Below, piece after piece: positions 53,746-64,000 of a stretch of 64,000 nt of DNA (positions within the stretch are counted from its first letter, which is position 1; every line of letters starts with the position of its first letter). The stretch is from Diphasiastrum complanatum (Eukaryota; Streptophyta; Lycopodiopsida; Lycopodiales; Lycopodiaceae), in assembly GCA_029204225.1 (NCBI GenBank), contig CM055104.1, positions 55,983,447-56,047,446 of the forward strand. Direction: 5' to 3'. A program made the translations under genes and the position numbers. The notes beneath the pieces are model-generated. The model did not search any database and had not been told where the DNA came from. It saw nothing but the letters and a program-made list of their open reading frames with translations.

Positions 53746-54384
53746 ATGGATGTGCAAGGCGTCACTCGTCCTCACAAATTGGTTCGAGATCTGATAGAGA
53801 TACAATTGAAGTCTTTTTCAATTTTTTTTTTCTTTTACTTTTCTCTCAATCTTTCTTTCTCTCTCTTTTTCCGTTTTCTTTTTCTTCTTTTTACTTTTCT
53901 TTTTAATTTTTTATGTCCTAGTAGGGACCTTATAAAAGATGGTTTCCGGTCAGTGGATATGGAGAAGAATCTTCTTAGTTGTCTGATGTCAGTAAGTGGT
54001 ACTGATTCAAATGTATACATTCATTGCATATCATCCATATCATCTGATCCAACTTTATGTACAAAGCATAAATATCCTTCAGTAACTGTCTCAAATGGTT
54101 CAGTACTCAAAGTAGTGACATTTCAAGCTTGTTATCTTACTACATGTAACCATCATGTGGAGACTCTCAGTTTTTTCCTTTATCCGTCACGTCTTGAAAT
54201 TTTCCAACTGTCCAGTCAATCATGCCTTATCTATTGGGCGATGGATTCACTCCCCACCCCACTACACTGTTTCTATTCCAACTTTTTCACTCTTACCCTC
54301 CCTTTTATGCTTCTGATCAGACACTCATGCCTATGGGAGAAAATAGTAATTAAACTTGCAGCTCAGAGTATATGCAGAATGTAG
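53746..54384 (+). other. Pyrimidine-tract ORF in unit A2
   Basis: Counterpart of 14710-15351, 212 codons from ATG at 53746, with the same Phe/Leu-rich stretch and a missing Glu codon near residue 120 (3-base deletion). Differences between the copies are mostly amino-acid-changing, which argues against a selected protein. Confidence 0.3.
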
Positions 54385-55280
54385 GGGTATGGATGCATGA
54401 GACGGTCTTGCAATCAAATGTCCAAGCACATTGTGCCTACATGATGCAGTGCAGCGTGAGTGAATGGAGTCAAGTCAACTCATCTATGATATCTGTGGAT
54501 CACAGTTTTCAGTGTGTGTGAGTCTCACATGCAGTAACAATAACTCCCATATTTATACACTGAAATAATCTTTTTTTTTCCTAGTGGTATTTTAAAGCAG
54601 GATAGAACGTTGACCAACAAATAAAGAAAATAAATCGGCAAGTAAAGTCAAACTTACCACCCCTCGACTCTCTTATGTGAAATCAGGAATAAGGGTGTAC
54701 TGCTGTCACCTTTGTCTGGGTATTCATCATGCGCTTTAACCCTAACTTGCACTTCAGTGTTTTTTGTCCTATTTCTCTTTGGCATATTCGGTCGTTCGTG
54801 TATATGATAGGTGGCCAAAAGATCTAGGTCATCATTTGGTTCAAGGAAATATCCTAGCACCACGTTTTTTTCATGTTTGGATTCTTCATTACTGATGTAG
54901 TTGGGTAGTTCTTTGTCTCAAAGAAACGGGTCATCTGGTGTTCCAGTACTATCCTGGATAAAATTATCAAAGTTTACCACCATGTGGTCATCTATTGTCG
55001 CCTTTTGATATTTGAATAAGCACACTTTTAGAAAAAAGAGTTATGCAATCATCTGAACCACGGGGACAGAGACGAAAACTATTCTCTTTCGACCATACTT
55101 CTGGAAGCCTGGAAAACTTCCATTGGCTGGAGGAGCACGGAGCGATCAAAGGAGCCACCAAGGCTCGAAGAGGCTATCCTCGGTCCCTACCATAAGAGCA
55201 TTGTGGGCCCTTTCCCTTTTAGGAATTTCTGGCGAAACCAACCCCAAGTCCGAAAAACCCCTAACACTCAACAGCGTGGA

Positions 55281-55788
55281 CTAGATTCTGTCCTTGTGAA
55301 ATGTTGAAATAACTAGAAAGTTGTTAAACAGATGCACAACCACCTGTATGACTGGTTTCGTGATAGCATCTATCAGGTAACCGTTGTTAGTCTGGATGGA
55401 GATTTCTGGTGCAGTCTTGGCGACGAAAGGTTTGATTAGACTTTTTGCCTGACGATGGGAGATGGGCTGACGGTCACCGGACATAATGCCAACGTTGACC
55501 ATCGAGTTTGCGTTAATCCTGACCTTGTACATGGTACCTTGGTACAAGAAGTGGAAGCATGACTTCAACGCATCCCAGGTGGCGTAAGCGTGAAGGGCGA
55601 GGCCCATGTTAATCTAAGAATGAAAAAGCGTCGAGAAAAAAATCCATTGCCTCAAGAAGTGGGCCAGTAGTCTGAAGCCATGGTTGAATCAGAGTGTTAG
55701 AGGGTTAGGGCCAGATCTTTGTGGTTGAGGGTATTTCATGCTGGATCACTTGCTTGGTGCCAGAGTCTTCAGAGGATGAAGAGGCCAT
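55281..55788 (-). pseudogene. Inverted ORF1 N-terminal fragment, copy 2
   Basis: The minus-strand ATG lies at 55788-55786, and an open frame runs at 55607-55281. It is nearly identical to 16247-16753 and homologous to 8559-9060: MGLALHAYATWDALKSCFHF, INANSMVNVGIMSGDRQPIS and LIDAITKPVIQVVVHLFNNF. The first part of the frame is broken. Confidence 0.65.
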
Positions 55789-56235
55789 GCTAGCAGTGAT
55801 AGTTAAAATGCAAAAAAGCCGGAAAAATAGTGGAAAAAGTAAAAAGAGGTGGAAACTACAAAAACTGTGAATAACGAGTGTCGAATGGTAAGAACTGTAG
55901 TTCAGAGCACAAATCTAGGTTTGGAATGTGTAGATGATAGCTTGTATGAAGTTTGGTCGCAAACAGAGAACTTGGAAATTTCAGTGAAAATTTGAGCAGA
56001 GCTTCGCTAGCTAAGGTGACAAATGACTCGAATTCAGCCCTTATATAGTGGAATTTAGAGTGCGTATTAGGTGAAATCCACTTTCTCTTGTTCAGTTCTA
56101 CCCAAATTTTGGCAGGGACCTTCTTCACAAAATTGTAAGACCTCAGAGAAGTCTGTGAGAGTTCAGAAGGTGACTTGACTGCCCTGCGAAGGTTCTGCGA
56201 GGGTTCAAACTGTCTGCAAGGGTTCAAACTGTTGT
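55789..56235 (-). repeat. Inverted ORF1 promoter block, copy 2
   Basis: Reverse complement of the sequence upstream of ORF1, with the TATA box intact on the minus strand (TATATAAG near 56040-56047). It is followed at 56236-56243 by the second copy of the gag leader. A minus-strand transcript from here would run leftward into the ORF1 fragment. Confidence 0.65.
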
Positions 56236-56260
56236 TTTCGAAGACAATTATTAAGTCAAA

Positions 56261-57700
56261 GTGGTTAGCATCGCACAAAGATGTGTGTTGATCCCACAAA
56301 TATTGGCTATAGAAATTTCATTGCATGAGACTAGTCTACTGCCTAGAGAACCAAGTCCAACCATAGATGGTGGAAGGAGGGCGGCCAGAGATCCACCTCT
56401 CTTCCTCTCAAAAGTTGTAGATACTCGAGAACAGTTATCACAAGACCTCACAACGCCAATTCTTCTTGAGGATCGAGATGATATTACAATCGATCTGGAA
56501 ATAGAAATAGCACTCTCATTGCAAGAGTGAGAAGTCTCATACACATATGACATTCGACAAAAAGTAGAGATAGGGGAATTCTCAACACAGAATGATAGTG
56601 AGGATGAGATTCTTGAACCAGTTGAGAGCTATAGTGATGAATCTGAGTGGGAGACTGTATCTGAGGATGAAGAGCCAGAGCCCAATGAGGTGGCAGGTGA
56701 TAAAGTAGTAAGTGAGGAAGAGACGGTAGGTGATGACATAGTGTCAGAATGGAAAACAATGAATGAAAGCGAGGTTGAGTCAGATCTGGATTTCGATCAA
56801 GCAAATCATAATGATCATAACATAAACGAAGAAGTCTTAGGTGAAGCTGACGATCGAGCTCAAGCACCAACTGTACAAACACTTGACTCTATACCTATCA
56901 CACCGGTGATGAGGAGAGTCACTCAGCCAATAGTTGTTCCTGATGACACCGAGAGGGTACCTAGTATAGTCGGCTCTCTACCACAATTCCACTGAAACAA
57001 TAATGAAGATGCCCACGAGCATCTCGAAGATTTTGAGACACTAATGGTTGTTAGTGCAATTGTGAATCCAACGCATAAGCTAATGTTATTTTCCACAACT
57101 CTAGTAGGAGAAGCCAGGCGCTGGTACTATAGTTTACCCAAAGCTTCCATTACAACCTGGGAAAAATTGTTTGAACTATTTTTATCAGAGTTTGGACTCA
57201 AACACAATATTGATAGCTTGATATTCGCTCTGACCACGATACAACAAGATCCAAGTGAATCAGTATGCCTATATGTTAAACGACTCAAGGATCTCGTTCG
57301 CCAATTAAACATGGGGCTAGCGACAAAGGTATCATCTCAACTAGTACTCACCTTTTTCTTGAGGGGCCTACAATGAGCTATCCAGCTAGAAGTACGCCAA
57401 TTTGGGGCTACATCATTTGAAGAAGCAGTGTCTAGAGCCAAAACCACAGAAGAGGCCTTTTCTGCTACGAATGAATGCCAAACCATCTTAGCCATAATGA
57501 AAATTGTGAACCATATGGTACCATTGAAAGAGGACACCAAACCAGTAGAACGTGATAAATCACCACTTGATAGTCCCACTTTTGTAGGAGGTGTTGCACT
57601 TGCATGTTCCAAGACCTTTTGCAGATATTGTAGGGAGTGTGGCCATTCAGAGGATGGATGTTGGTCACAAGAGAATGGTTTCAATAATAGAAATTGAAGG
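56261..57700 (+). pseudogene. gag: Ty3/gypsy gag B2 (right copy of tandem duplication)
   Basis: Second copy of 51259-52700, offset by about 5.0 kb. Motifs are the same: acidic segment, LVGEARRWYYSLPKASITTW, LTTIQQDPSESVCLYVKRLK, and zinc knuckle CRYCRECGHSEDGC near 57620-57660. It shares the stops at 56528 and 56993 with B1. Private lesions include TGA near 57374 (CGA in B1) and TGA near 57695. It keeps open two places that are broken in B1. Confidence 0.8.
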
Positions 57701-57946
57701 CATGAACCGATAGGCCATGATTTCATGGATGACAAACTACTTAGAACCTACCAAACTTGGAATCAACCGCAGATAGATTGTTGAGTGGCCTCTCAAGATG
57801 ACGTAATCAGAACGGAAGGAGAGAAGCTCCCAATAAACTTGGTAGGAACACTCACAGAGAAGAAACGACAGTTTCTTTCTTTTACACTGTGTCTAGCCAC
57901 TTTAGGGCAGGCTGGGACCCAGTTCTAAGACAAATTTGTGCCGATT

Positions 57947-58527
57947 TTTCTCTAATAAGCGGGTTTTACATGCCGATTTTTCAGTTATTGGGAACTTAAG
58001 CTTCAATATTAGCCCGATTTTCTGTGCGAAAATATCGGCTAACATTGGCGACTACCACTTGGTAGTATGGTCCCCATACGGCGGACCCATAGTCTATGGT
58101 TTCGCAGACCAGCTCCTGGTAGTGGATCAAGTTTAGTGGGCTCAGCACCCTTGCTAGGTGATGCTAACCACAGTGAATTTCTGGGATGTCTTCAACGACT
58201 TCCTTCCCAAAGGCCATCGATTGAGCCCTTAGGATCCATCTGCAACCGGATTGGATTTAACCGCAACATCTTTGGTGTCTTCATACCTGTCAAAACCCAC
58301 CTGTGACCTAAATGACAAATGCTCCCAATTCCATCAGATGTAAGGCAATGCCCACTTTCGGACCCATGCATGGAGGGATATGCAAATGCAAATATCAAGA
58401 TTGGAGATAGGATGATATCGATGCAAGTCAACAGTATTGTGTCTAACATCGTGTCATTGATGTGTGTGTGAATGCATATGCAATGAGGCTTTGATGCCCC
58501 AACTCTGAAACCGGTCCAAACTAGTGT
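57947..58527 (+). repeat. Repeat unit A, copy 3, truncated
   Basis: Matches the first 590 bases of copies 1 and 2, with a degenerate Arg-type primer-binding site at 58046. It ends abruptly after CTAGTGT at 58527, which marks the right end of the tandem duplication. Confidence 0.75.
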
Positions 58528-59344
58528 CTATATAGATGATGATTAAAGATCTCTATGTTAGAGATTGCTTGTGATGAATGACTTCAACCCATAGACCATT
58601 ACGACTTTACTTGAGAATATGTTTTCCTTCAGTAGAAATCTCTTTTTATTCTCAGGAGTTATTTAATATAAGAGCTAATTCTATGCATCTTGGTGATCCA
58701 AGAGAGTTTGATCTAAAGCTTACCTTTTTCTTTGAAAGAAGAACTTTTCGCATAATAGCTCAAATATACATGTTTGGTACTTGGCATACTTCGAAATCTC
58801 AAGAATTTAATAGTTACAATCTATAAACATTAGTTAAGTCAATGAACAAAAAAAGTTGGAATTTTGTTTGGACTTGGTGATATTTGTGAGATATGTGAGC
58901 AAGATTGAATGTTTTCATGATTGAGTAGTACAACAATTTCAAGATTTGTAGAAGAAGTAAGGTATAGTGTTGGACAGAGAGGTGTAGGTGTGAAGCCTAG
59001 CCCCACCATCCTAGCCTAGTGGGTGCCATCTTGAAGTAGACAAGGAAAGTCACTCAAGAGGACCGTATCGAAATTGCATGTCTTGAATGAGTGTTATTCA
59101 TACTTGATAAACAAAAAGAAGAAAAAAAAAAATTGTGAAAAAAGAAGAAGAAGAAAACACTTAGAAATGAGAGATGAAGAAAACTAGCTAAAGAAGCTAT
59201 AAGTATCACAAACTAAGTAAGTCCAATTGCAAATTTAAATCAACCATTATCACTAAAGTTATAATTGAAAAAAATCATTTCTTTGATCATTTTATAATAG
59301 AACATATAAAAAGAAAGAAATTAAAAAAAAAAAAAACAATATCA
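58528..59344. other. AT-rich non-coding sequence before the 59-kb gag
   Basis: Possible leader or LTR of the AT-rich element. It contains A-rich runs (59117, 59325). No primer-binding site is recognised. The 82-codon frame at 58578 has no motif. Confidence 0.35.
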
Positions 59345-60097
59345 ATGGATGAAGAAAGTGCCAGTCTATTCAGTTTTAATGGAAATGAAGATGAAGATGC
59401 AGATCTACATATTCAAAGATTCATGAATGTGTGTAGACAAAATTATGAAGAAGAAGATGATGATATGTTTAGATTATTTCCAGTAACATTGGATAATCTT
59501 GCTCTTGAATGATATTATGTATTGAATCAAAAGAAAATTTGCAATTGGACAAAACTTAAAACAAGTTTTCTAGATAGGTTTAGAAGATGGAATTACTCTT
59601 CTGATATTATCAAGTTACTAAATGGAATTAAATTGAAACAAAATGAACCTATCAAAAGCTTTGTTGATAGAATCAATTGTTTGGCTAAAAGATTAAGTGA
59701 AAGACCAGGAGAAGAGTTTTTCTTATCTTGGTTTATATCAGGTTTGCCTGATGACATGGCATATAGTATTCTCTCAAAAGTTCCTAAGACTTTTGAGGAA
59801 GCTATCTCTAGGGCAGTTGCTATAGAACATGCTGATAAGATGATGACAGAAATAGAAGAACTTGATAAGAAGAGTTGGATAGATAGATCCTTGGATGAAT
59901 TTGATGTAGGAATCTCTTCCTACTATGTTACAGTATCATCTATTCCTAAAATTCTTACAGAAAATGAATCTTGTTATTCTGATGATCCTATTCAAACAAA
60001 TCAACTTCTCAAAGTTAAAGAAAATATTATGTTACAAGAAGAATGTAGTAAAAATGTTGTGTATGACTATAAGATTGATCAATCATTACTGCTGTGA
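59345..60097 (+). pseudogene. gag: Retrotransposon gag of the AT-rich element
   Basis: From ATG at 59345 the reading gives an acidic start (MDEESASLFSFNGNEDEDAD) and a gag core (VTLDNLALE, then WTKLKTSFLDRFRRWNYSSD, NEPIKSFVDRINCLAKRLSE, FFLSWFISGLPDDMAYSILS). The only internal stop is TGA at 59510-59512 where Trp is expected, a single G-to-A change. The frame ends at 60097. No zinc knuckle follows in any frame. Codon use is strongly AT-biased, unlike the gypsy copies to the left. Confidence 0.75.
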
Positions 60098-60948
60098 TTG
60101 AAAAAAACAATTGTTGTGAAGATACTCAAAATGTGGTGCATTCCATTGATGTCTACCCGGAACTGATGGAGTCTTTATATAATGATAATAAAAAACTGGA
60201 AAATATATATGATGCTATAATTGATAAATATGCTATTGAGGAAGTAGAACAAGAAGGTCAATCAAATTTTGTTGATTCTAACTTGTTGCAAAGTCAATGT
60301 CTTTTGAAGGAAGAAATGATATCAAATGACATATGTATATCACAACCTGAAAGTCAAATATTATCATTATTAGATACTGATCAAGAAATTGATGATAGTT
60401 TTGTTGGAGTAGAAGAATTCATAAAGAAAATCATTACTTCCAATATGGGTGACATTGATGAAAGGTTTCAAGGTCAAAATATAACTTCCATTCTTCCCAA
60501 GGAAAAAAATGATGACCCATTTGATTCAAAGAAAGATCAAAAGGATTTATCATATAAGATGGATGAGTTACAAGTTTTTCATGAATACGAGGAAGAGTTA
60601 ATGCTAAGAGAATTAGAATTATCCAAGTTGGATCACTCATCTTTGAAGCTGATTAATAATGAGCTATATGAAGAAACTAATGTGAAAAACCAGAATGAAA
60701 GAGAAATGAAATATTCTAAAAAAATAAATTCAATATACGATAATGAGATTTGTACCAAGAATACAAATGAAAATATTTTTCAAGAGTTTAGCCATTGGAA
60801 TAATGACTATGTTAATTCATTATATGGTACAGATATTGAAATATCAATCGATGATAAATTAGTGTTTACACTTGTGGATCAAAATGTTATACATGATAAA
60901 TTGATTAATGACATATCTACTAAAAAGGAACTGAATGAATATTTTTAA
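60094..60948 (+). CDS. Acidic, Asn/Glu/Lys-rich protein downstream of gag, AT-rich element
   Basis: A 284-codon open frame, continuing from gag with a one-base register change; it begins at GTG without an ATG, so it was probably the same protein as gag. It is rich in Asp, Glu, Asn, Lys and Ile, with likely helical segments (YEEELMLRELELSKLDHSSL). I see no zinc, protease, RT or integrase motif. An open frame this long in such AT-rich DNA is unlikely by chance. Function unknown; by position it is the C-terminal half of a long Gag. Confidence 0.6.
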   Translation: MIEKNNCCEDTQNVVHSIDVYPELMESLYNDNKKLENIYDAIIDKYAIEEVEQEGQSNFVDSNLLQSQCLLKEEMISNDICISQPESQILSLLDTDQEIDDSFVGVEEFIKKIITSNMGDIDERFQGQNITSILPKEKNDDPFDSKKDQKDLSYKMDELQVFHEYEEELMLRELELSKLDHSSLKLINNELYEETNVKNQNEREMKYSKKINSIYDNEICTKNTNENIFQEFSHWNNDYVNSLYGTDIEISIDDKLVFTLVDQNVIHDKLINDISTKKELNEYF

Positions 60949-61159
60949 TAAATATATGGTAAATGAATCTTTGGATGTATTACCATATCAATATAGTATT
61001 ATGTTATCATTTATAATTATAATACTCTATCAAAATTTTATGAACTCAGAAAAATATAACTACATATTAGCATTAAAACCTCTAATTGACGAAATACTAA
61101 GTAAGCATGATAAGAGGTGGGGAAGTGATTATAACTACAAAAAAGATAAAAATATTTAA
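60935..61159 (+). other. Short ORF overlapping the acidic ORF end
   Basis: 74 codons from ATG at 60935, in the register of gag, overlapping the preceding frame by 14 bases. It contains a hydrophobic stretch (SIMLSFIIIILY). It may be the true C-terminus after a second frameshift or a chance frame. Confidence 0.35.
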
Positions 61160-63054
61160 AATAAAGTCTATGAAAAAAATGGTGAATATCAAAGAAAGTC
61201 CGAAAAAATCAATGGTTTCAAATATTACAAGACAATTTGTGATAAATGGTATAATATGTTATCAACTCATCATACTATGAGATGCTTCATGATAATTATC
61301 ATAAGAAATATCCAAATAAATTGATATAATTATGATGATGTAGATGCATATAATATGATAGGTTTTTCTTTTAAAAATACAACAAAAACAAAAAAATCCT
61401 GAATTTGAAACAATATAAAAAAAAAAAAAATTAGAAAAATATTTCTTTTCGAAATTGAAAAGAAAAAGAAAAAAATCACATAAACGATGGCATGACAATG
61501 AGATTTTTTAGAAAAATTACTATCATCCAAAGTTGTTACCTTGATCAACTAGACACATAATTTGGCGACATATTTTAATATGTGAATGGAGGATTAAGAA
61601 ATTTACATATCAATGTGAACTTCATGTTTGAAATATATATGAGCAGCCTATGAAGATATTGTTTTAATAGAATATACAATATGCAATGACAGCTTGAATG
61701 TAGGATCCAATACAAAATCAAATATAGTGTGTGTTTATGGATGAGATGTACAAATTTTAATGGTTATATTTTTACAGACTCAATTTGCCATATATGTGAA
61801 ATACCTATATTTTTTAAGTTTTATAGTAAGGAAAAACTAGTGTTTCAACTACCATGAATTGAACAACCAACTTTAGTTTTATGACACAAATGTGTGAGAG
61901 GCTATCTTGAGAAAAATATTTCATCTTATTTGAGAAAGATATAATATACATTTTGGAAGGTGATACACTCTATATGAAGATTGGAGGTAAAATATCCACA
62001 CACATTACACTTGCATCATATAGACACTGTGATGTATGCATCCATCCTATATAAAGACCGATATGTTGCATTTCATACCTACTTGCATTATGCATTGATC
62101 TGAAGATGGGATGCAATGTTCTAATGCCTTGGATGGGCATTTTTGTTAAATAGTGTCATGAGGGTGGTATTGAGAGGAAATATGAAGATTTGGAATGGAT
62201 AAAACATTACCAGTGGGGAGGTGAGTGGAAGAAAAAAAAAACCTATTGATGATTATGGATCTATGTCAAAGACATATGTTGCTGCTGAAGACCATCTTAG
62301 ATCTTTTATTGAGAGTATTTGTGAGATCTTTTGAGTGATGAGTGAAAAAATGAGTGGAGAGTATAAGATGAGTGTTTTCTATTTTGTTGTTCAAAAGGTC
62401 TTGAGAATTATAATTGGATCATAGACTTTTTTTGGTAAGAATAGAAAATATCAGATCTCATTCAAAATCTATCTATGAGAGTAGAAATGTGAGGTATAGC
62501 ATGATTATTTGCTTGAAAAAAAAAATCAATCTATCTATTATTCAAGAGAGTGAATATGTTTTTATGAGAATGAGATATATTCACAATGTGAATGACAAAG
62601 ATCCAACTTTTAGAATAGGTTGCATTGCACGCACTACATTATATGAAGACCTAGACACAAAGTTGAGAAACTATATTCATATCTTGTTATGACAATGAAG
62701 ATTGCACCAACATTTTCCAATAATGCATGGTTTTGATGATGGGCATTACATTATGATTTGATGGGAGTGAGAGCATATTTTCTTCAGACACGAGTTGGAT
62801 GTAATGCGGGATTTTTATTCTGGATAAAGACAATGTTGCTAAAAGATCTAAAGGTTGAATCAATGGCCTTTGGATTCATGTTGTTGAATAATAATGGTTA
62901 GCATCACACTATATTGTGTGCTGAGCCCATTAATTGATGAAGAAAACATTGAGATGCTGAAAAGATGAAAAGATCGTAAAGCTAAATCAATGGCTTTATG
63001 ATATAAAATCAAATGTCCAAGACTATTCCCTCTGTTCGCGGGGATGCTTCACAT
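61160..63054. other. Non-coding interior of the AT-rich element
   Basis: About 1.9 kb of AT-rich DNA without recognisable pol domains on either strand. It separates the gag-like ORFs from a polypurine tract, the arrangement of a gag-only or large-derivative element. Confidence 0.45.
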
Positions 63055-63070
63055 TTAAGTGGGGGGAAAA
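63055..63070 (+). other. Polypurine tract and probable 3' LTR start
   Basis: TTAAGTGGGGGGAAAA is a typical plant gypsy polypurine tract, used to prime plus-strand DNA. It is followed by CA and TGTTGTGC at 63073, a plausible LTR start. I could not find the matching 5' LTR. Confidence 0.65.
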
Positions 63071-63072
63071 CA

Positions 63073-63780
63073 TGTTGTGCATTTTTCTGGTCAAAATTTT
63101 AAAATTTCAGCAATTACAATCATTGATGCTGATTTTCTAGAAGAAAATGTGCTAGATGTATCTCATATGTGCAAAATCTGCTATTATGCCACTTTTTATT
63201 GATATACGAATGTGGCTATGTTAAAGAGTAGCTATGAAATTCTATGGCATGTTCAAATGTCATAATCAGTTTTCAAATGACAGTGATATCAGACAAATTA
63301 GAGCTATTTTTACTGCGTTACTATTTTTAGTAGGTTTGTTAAATAGCAATAAGCTATTTTCTATGACAATATCCGAACTAGAAACCTAATGACTGGCTTC
63401 ATAATCATACCAAAACCCCGCTATAGTGTTATGAACACTATTAAGCAACACAACAAACGTACCACAATGAAGGAAGACCGTTAATAAATTAAGGAAAAAC
63501 AATATTTGTGAGCGTACACACGTGTGAATAATGATGATCACGTGGCCATCATCTTTAATGGAGGGATACAAAAAGTAGGTCGAGAGATTCTCGAAAATAT
63601 GCTAAAAAGATTCTAGAAAGTTTCGCGAAAATTTCTCGAAGGATTTAAAAAAAAAAATGTATAGAAACTTACGAAAATGAGAAAAAAAAAATGTCGCGAA
63701 AAAAAATTTAGACAAGATAAAAGAAACTTCGCGATTATTTTCAGAAACATACTAGAAAATAATAAGAATAAATAAAAAAA
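63073..63780 (+). repeat. Probable LTR of the AT-rich element
   Basis: From TG at 63073. It contains two CACGTG boxes (63519-63524 and 63539-63544) 20 bases apart and four TTCnnGAA palindromes at 63588-63640. The right border is not defined. Sequence from 63807 on belongs to a minus-strand gypsy element, whose LTR this region could also be. Confidence 0.4.
63588..63640. promoter_or_regulatory. Phased TTCnnGAA palindromes
   Basis: TTCTCGAA at 63588, TTCTAGAA at 63611, TTCGCGAA at 63622 and TTCTCGAA at 63633; the last three are exactly 11 bases apart. TTCnnGAA is the half-pattern of heat-shock elements, but the spacing is one base too long for the standard element. The binding factor is unknown. 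Confidence 0.5.
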
Positions 63781-63806
63781 AAATTCTGGTCAAAGGTAGT
63801 ATTTCT

Positions 63807-64000
63807 TCAATCTGGACCCATTAGTACGTGTCGTAATAGTTCACCTTCAAGTGATTGAAGTTGCACAGAACCATTGTCAAACACCTCTATGACTTTATAC
63901 GGTCCAAGCCATCGCATATGGAGTTTTCCAGGGAACTTTTGATGGCGACTGTCATATATCATAGCATAATCATCAACTTTAAGATCACATCTTTTTATAT
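63807..64000 (-). pseudogene. Ty3/gypsy integrase C-terminus, cut by the window edge
   Basis: The minus strand reads DLKVDDYAMIYDSRHQKFPG, then KLHMRWLGPYKVIEVFDNGS and VQLQSLEGELLRHVLMGPD, ending at TGA 63809-63807. This is the GPY/F module that ends gypsy integrase, without a chromodomain. The frame is open to the window edge, so the gene may be intact beyond it. Type is set to pseudogene because only a fragment is visible and integrity is unknown. Confidence 0.8.

Larger units (their letters stand above)
52944..55263 (+). repeat. Repeat unit A, copy 2
   Basis: Nearly the same as 13905-16230. It holds the degenerate Arg-type primer-binding site (53043-53061), a poly-T run near 53525, the pyrimidine tract, and the LTR-like end CCCCTAACA at 55263. 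Compared with copy 1, about 20 bases near 53400 are missing. It joins the inverted ORF1 fragment at the same base as in copy 1. Confidence 0.75.

Noticed and set aside
61262..61548. Phe/Lys-rich minus-strand ORFs
   Set aside because: Result of A/T homopolymer runs in AT-rich DNA; no conservation seen.
63611..63640. Canonical heat-shock element
   Set aside because: Spacing between TTC and GAA modules is three bases where the standard element has two, so I list it only as phased palindromes.
1..64000. tRNA, rRNA and host protein genes
   Set aside because: I looked for tRNA arms and B-box-like GGTTCGA words outside primer-binding sites and for exon-like frames with splice signals, and found none that I could support.

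Overview
The window reads as heterochromatic, repeat-packed nuclear DNA of a land plant, and I find no host gene in it. The evidence for a plant is threefold. The primer-binding sites match plant tRNA 3' ends: initiator Met at 22914 and 38190-38203, Asp at 33003, Gly(UCC) at 51054, and a degenerate Arg-type site at 13997, 53043 and 58046. The elements are Ty1/copia and Ty3/gypsy types, including a chromodomain end. Most premature stops look like C-to-T decay of CAG and CGA codons. The gypsy reverse transcriptase variant (FLDDLCVHG / YLDDLGVHS) does not let me name a clade. A large-genome lineage such as a fern, lycophyte, moss or gymnosperm is a guess.

Region 1 (1-21.3 kb, mostly + strand) holds copies of one degenerate Ty3/gypsy family. 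G1 (818-7463) runs leader, gag with four zinc knuckles, protease, RT, RNase H and integrase. It is followed by a promoter-bearing stretch with a TATA box at 8299 and a long extra ORF (ORF1, 8559-11229) fused to a second RT (G2, 11236-12365). G2 is cut by the 3' end of a minus-strand copia element (C1, 12366-13902). Next comes a 3.3-kb repeat unit, A1 (13905-17230), which carries an inverted piece of ORF1. G3 (17400-21329) is a scrambled gypsy copy ordered gag, RT, RNase H, integrase, gag, integrase.

Region 2 (21.3-41.5 kb) is a nest of partial elements. It holds a copia-type LTR with a Met PBS and an internal minisatellite, a pair of LTR-like direct repeats around a gag remnant, a gypsy gag-protease (G6), three minus-strand copia 3' ends (C2, C3, C5), an LTR with an Asp PBS, a minus-strand copia derivative (C4, 34073-38791) that has gag and protease but no integrase, and a chromovirus 3' end with a chromodomain. 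Usually only one side of each interrupted element is present.

Region 3 (41.5-58.5 kb) holds eroded sequence, a gypsy gag-RT lacking protease (G4, 44541-47330), a 25-bp tandem array with ACCGAC cores, and a 5.0-kb tandem duplication (51241-58527). The duplicated unit contains a gag pseudogene, unit A and the inverted ORF1 fragment.

Region 4 (58.5-64 kb) is very AT-rich. It has a gag-only element whose downstream acidic ORF is well preserved, a polypurine tract at 63055, a block of phased TTCnnGAA palindromes, and the C-terminus of a gypsy integrase on the minus strand at the window edge.

Most of these sequences look unable to move. The best candidates for something undescribed are C4/C1 (an integrase-less copia family with a long open polyprotein), the ORF1 family, and the gag-only AT-rich element. 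Identities were judged by eye, and LTR limits without TG..CA ends are approximate.
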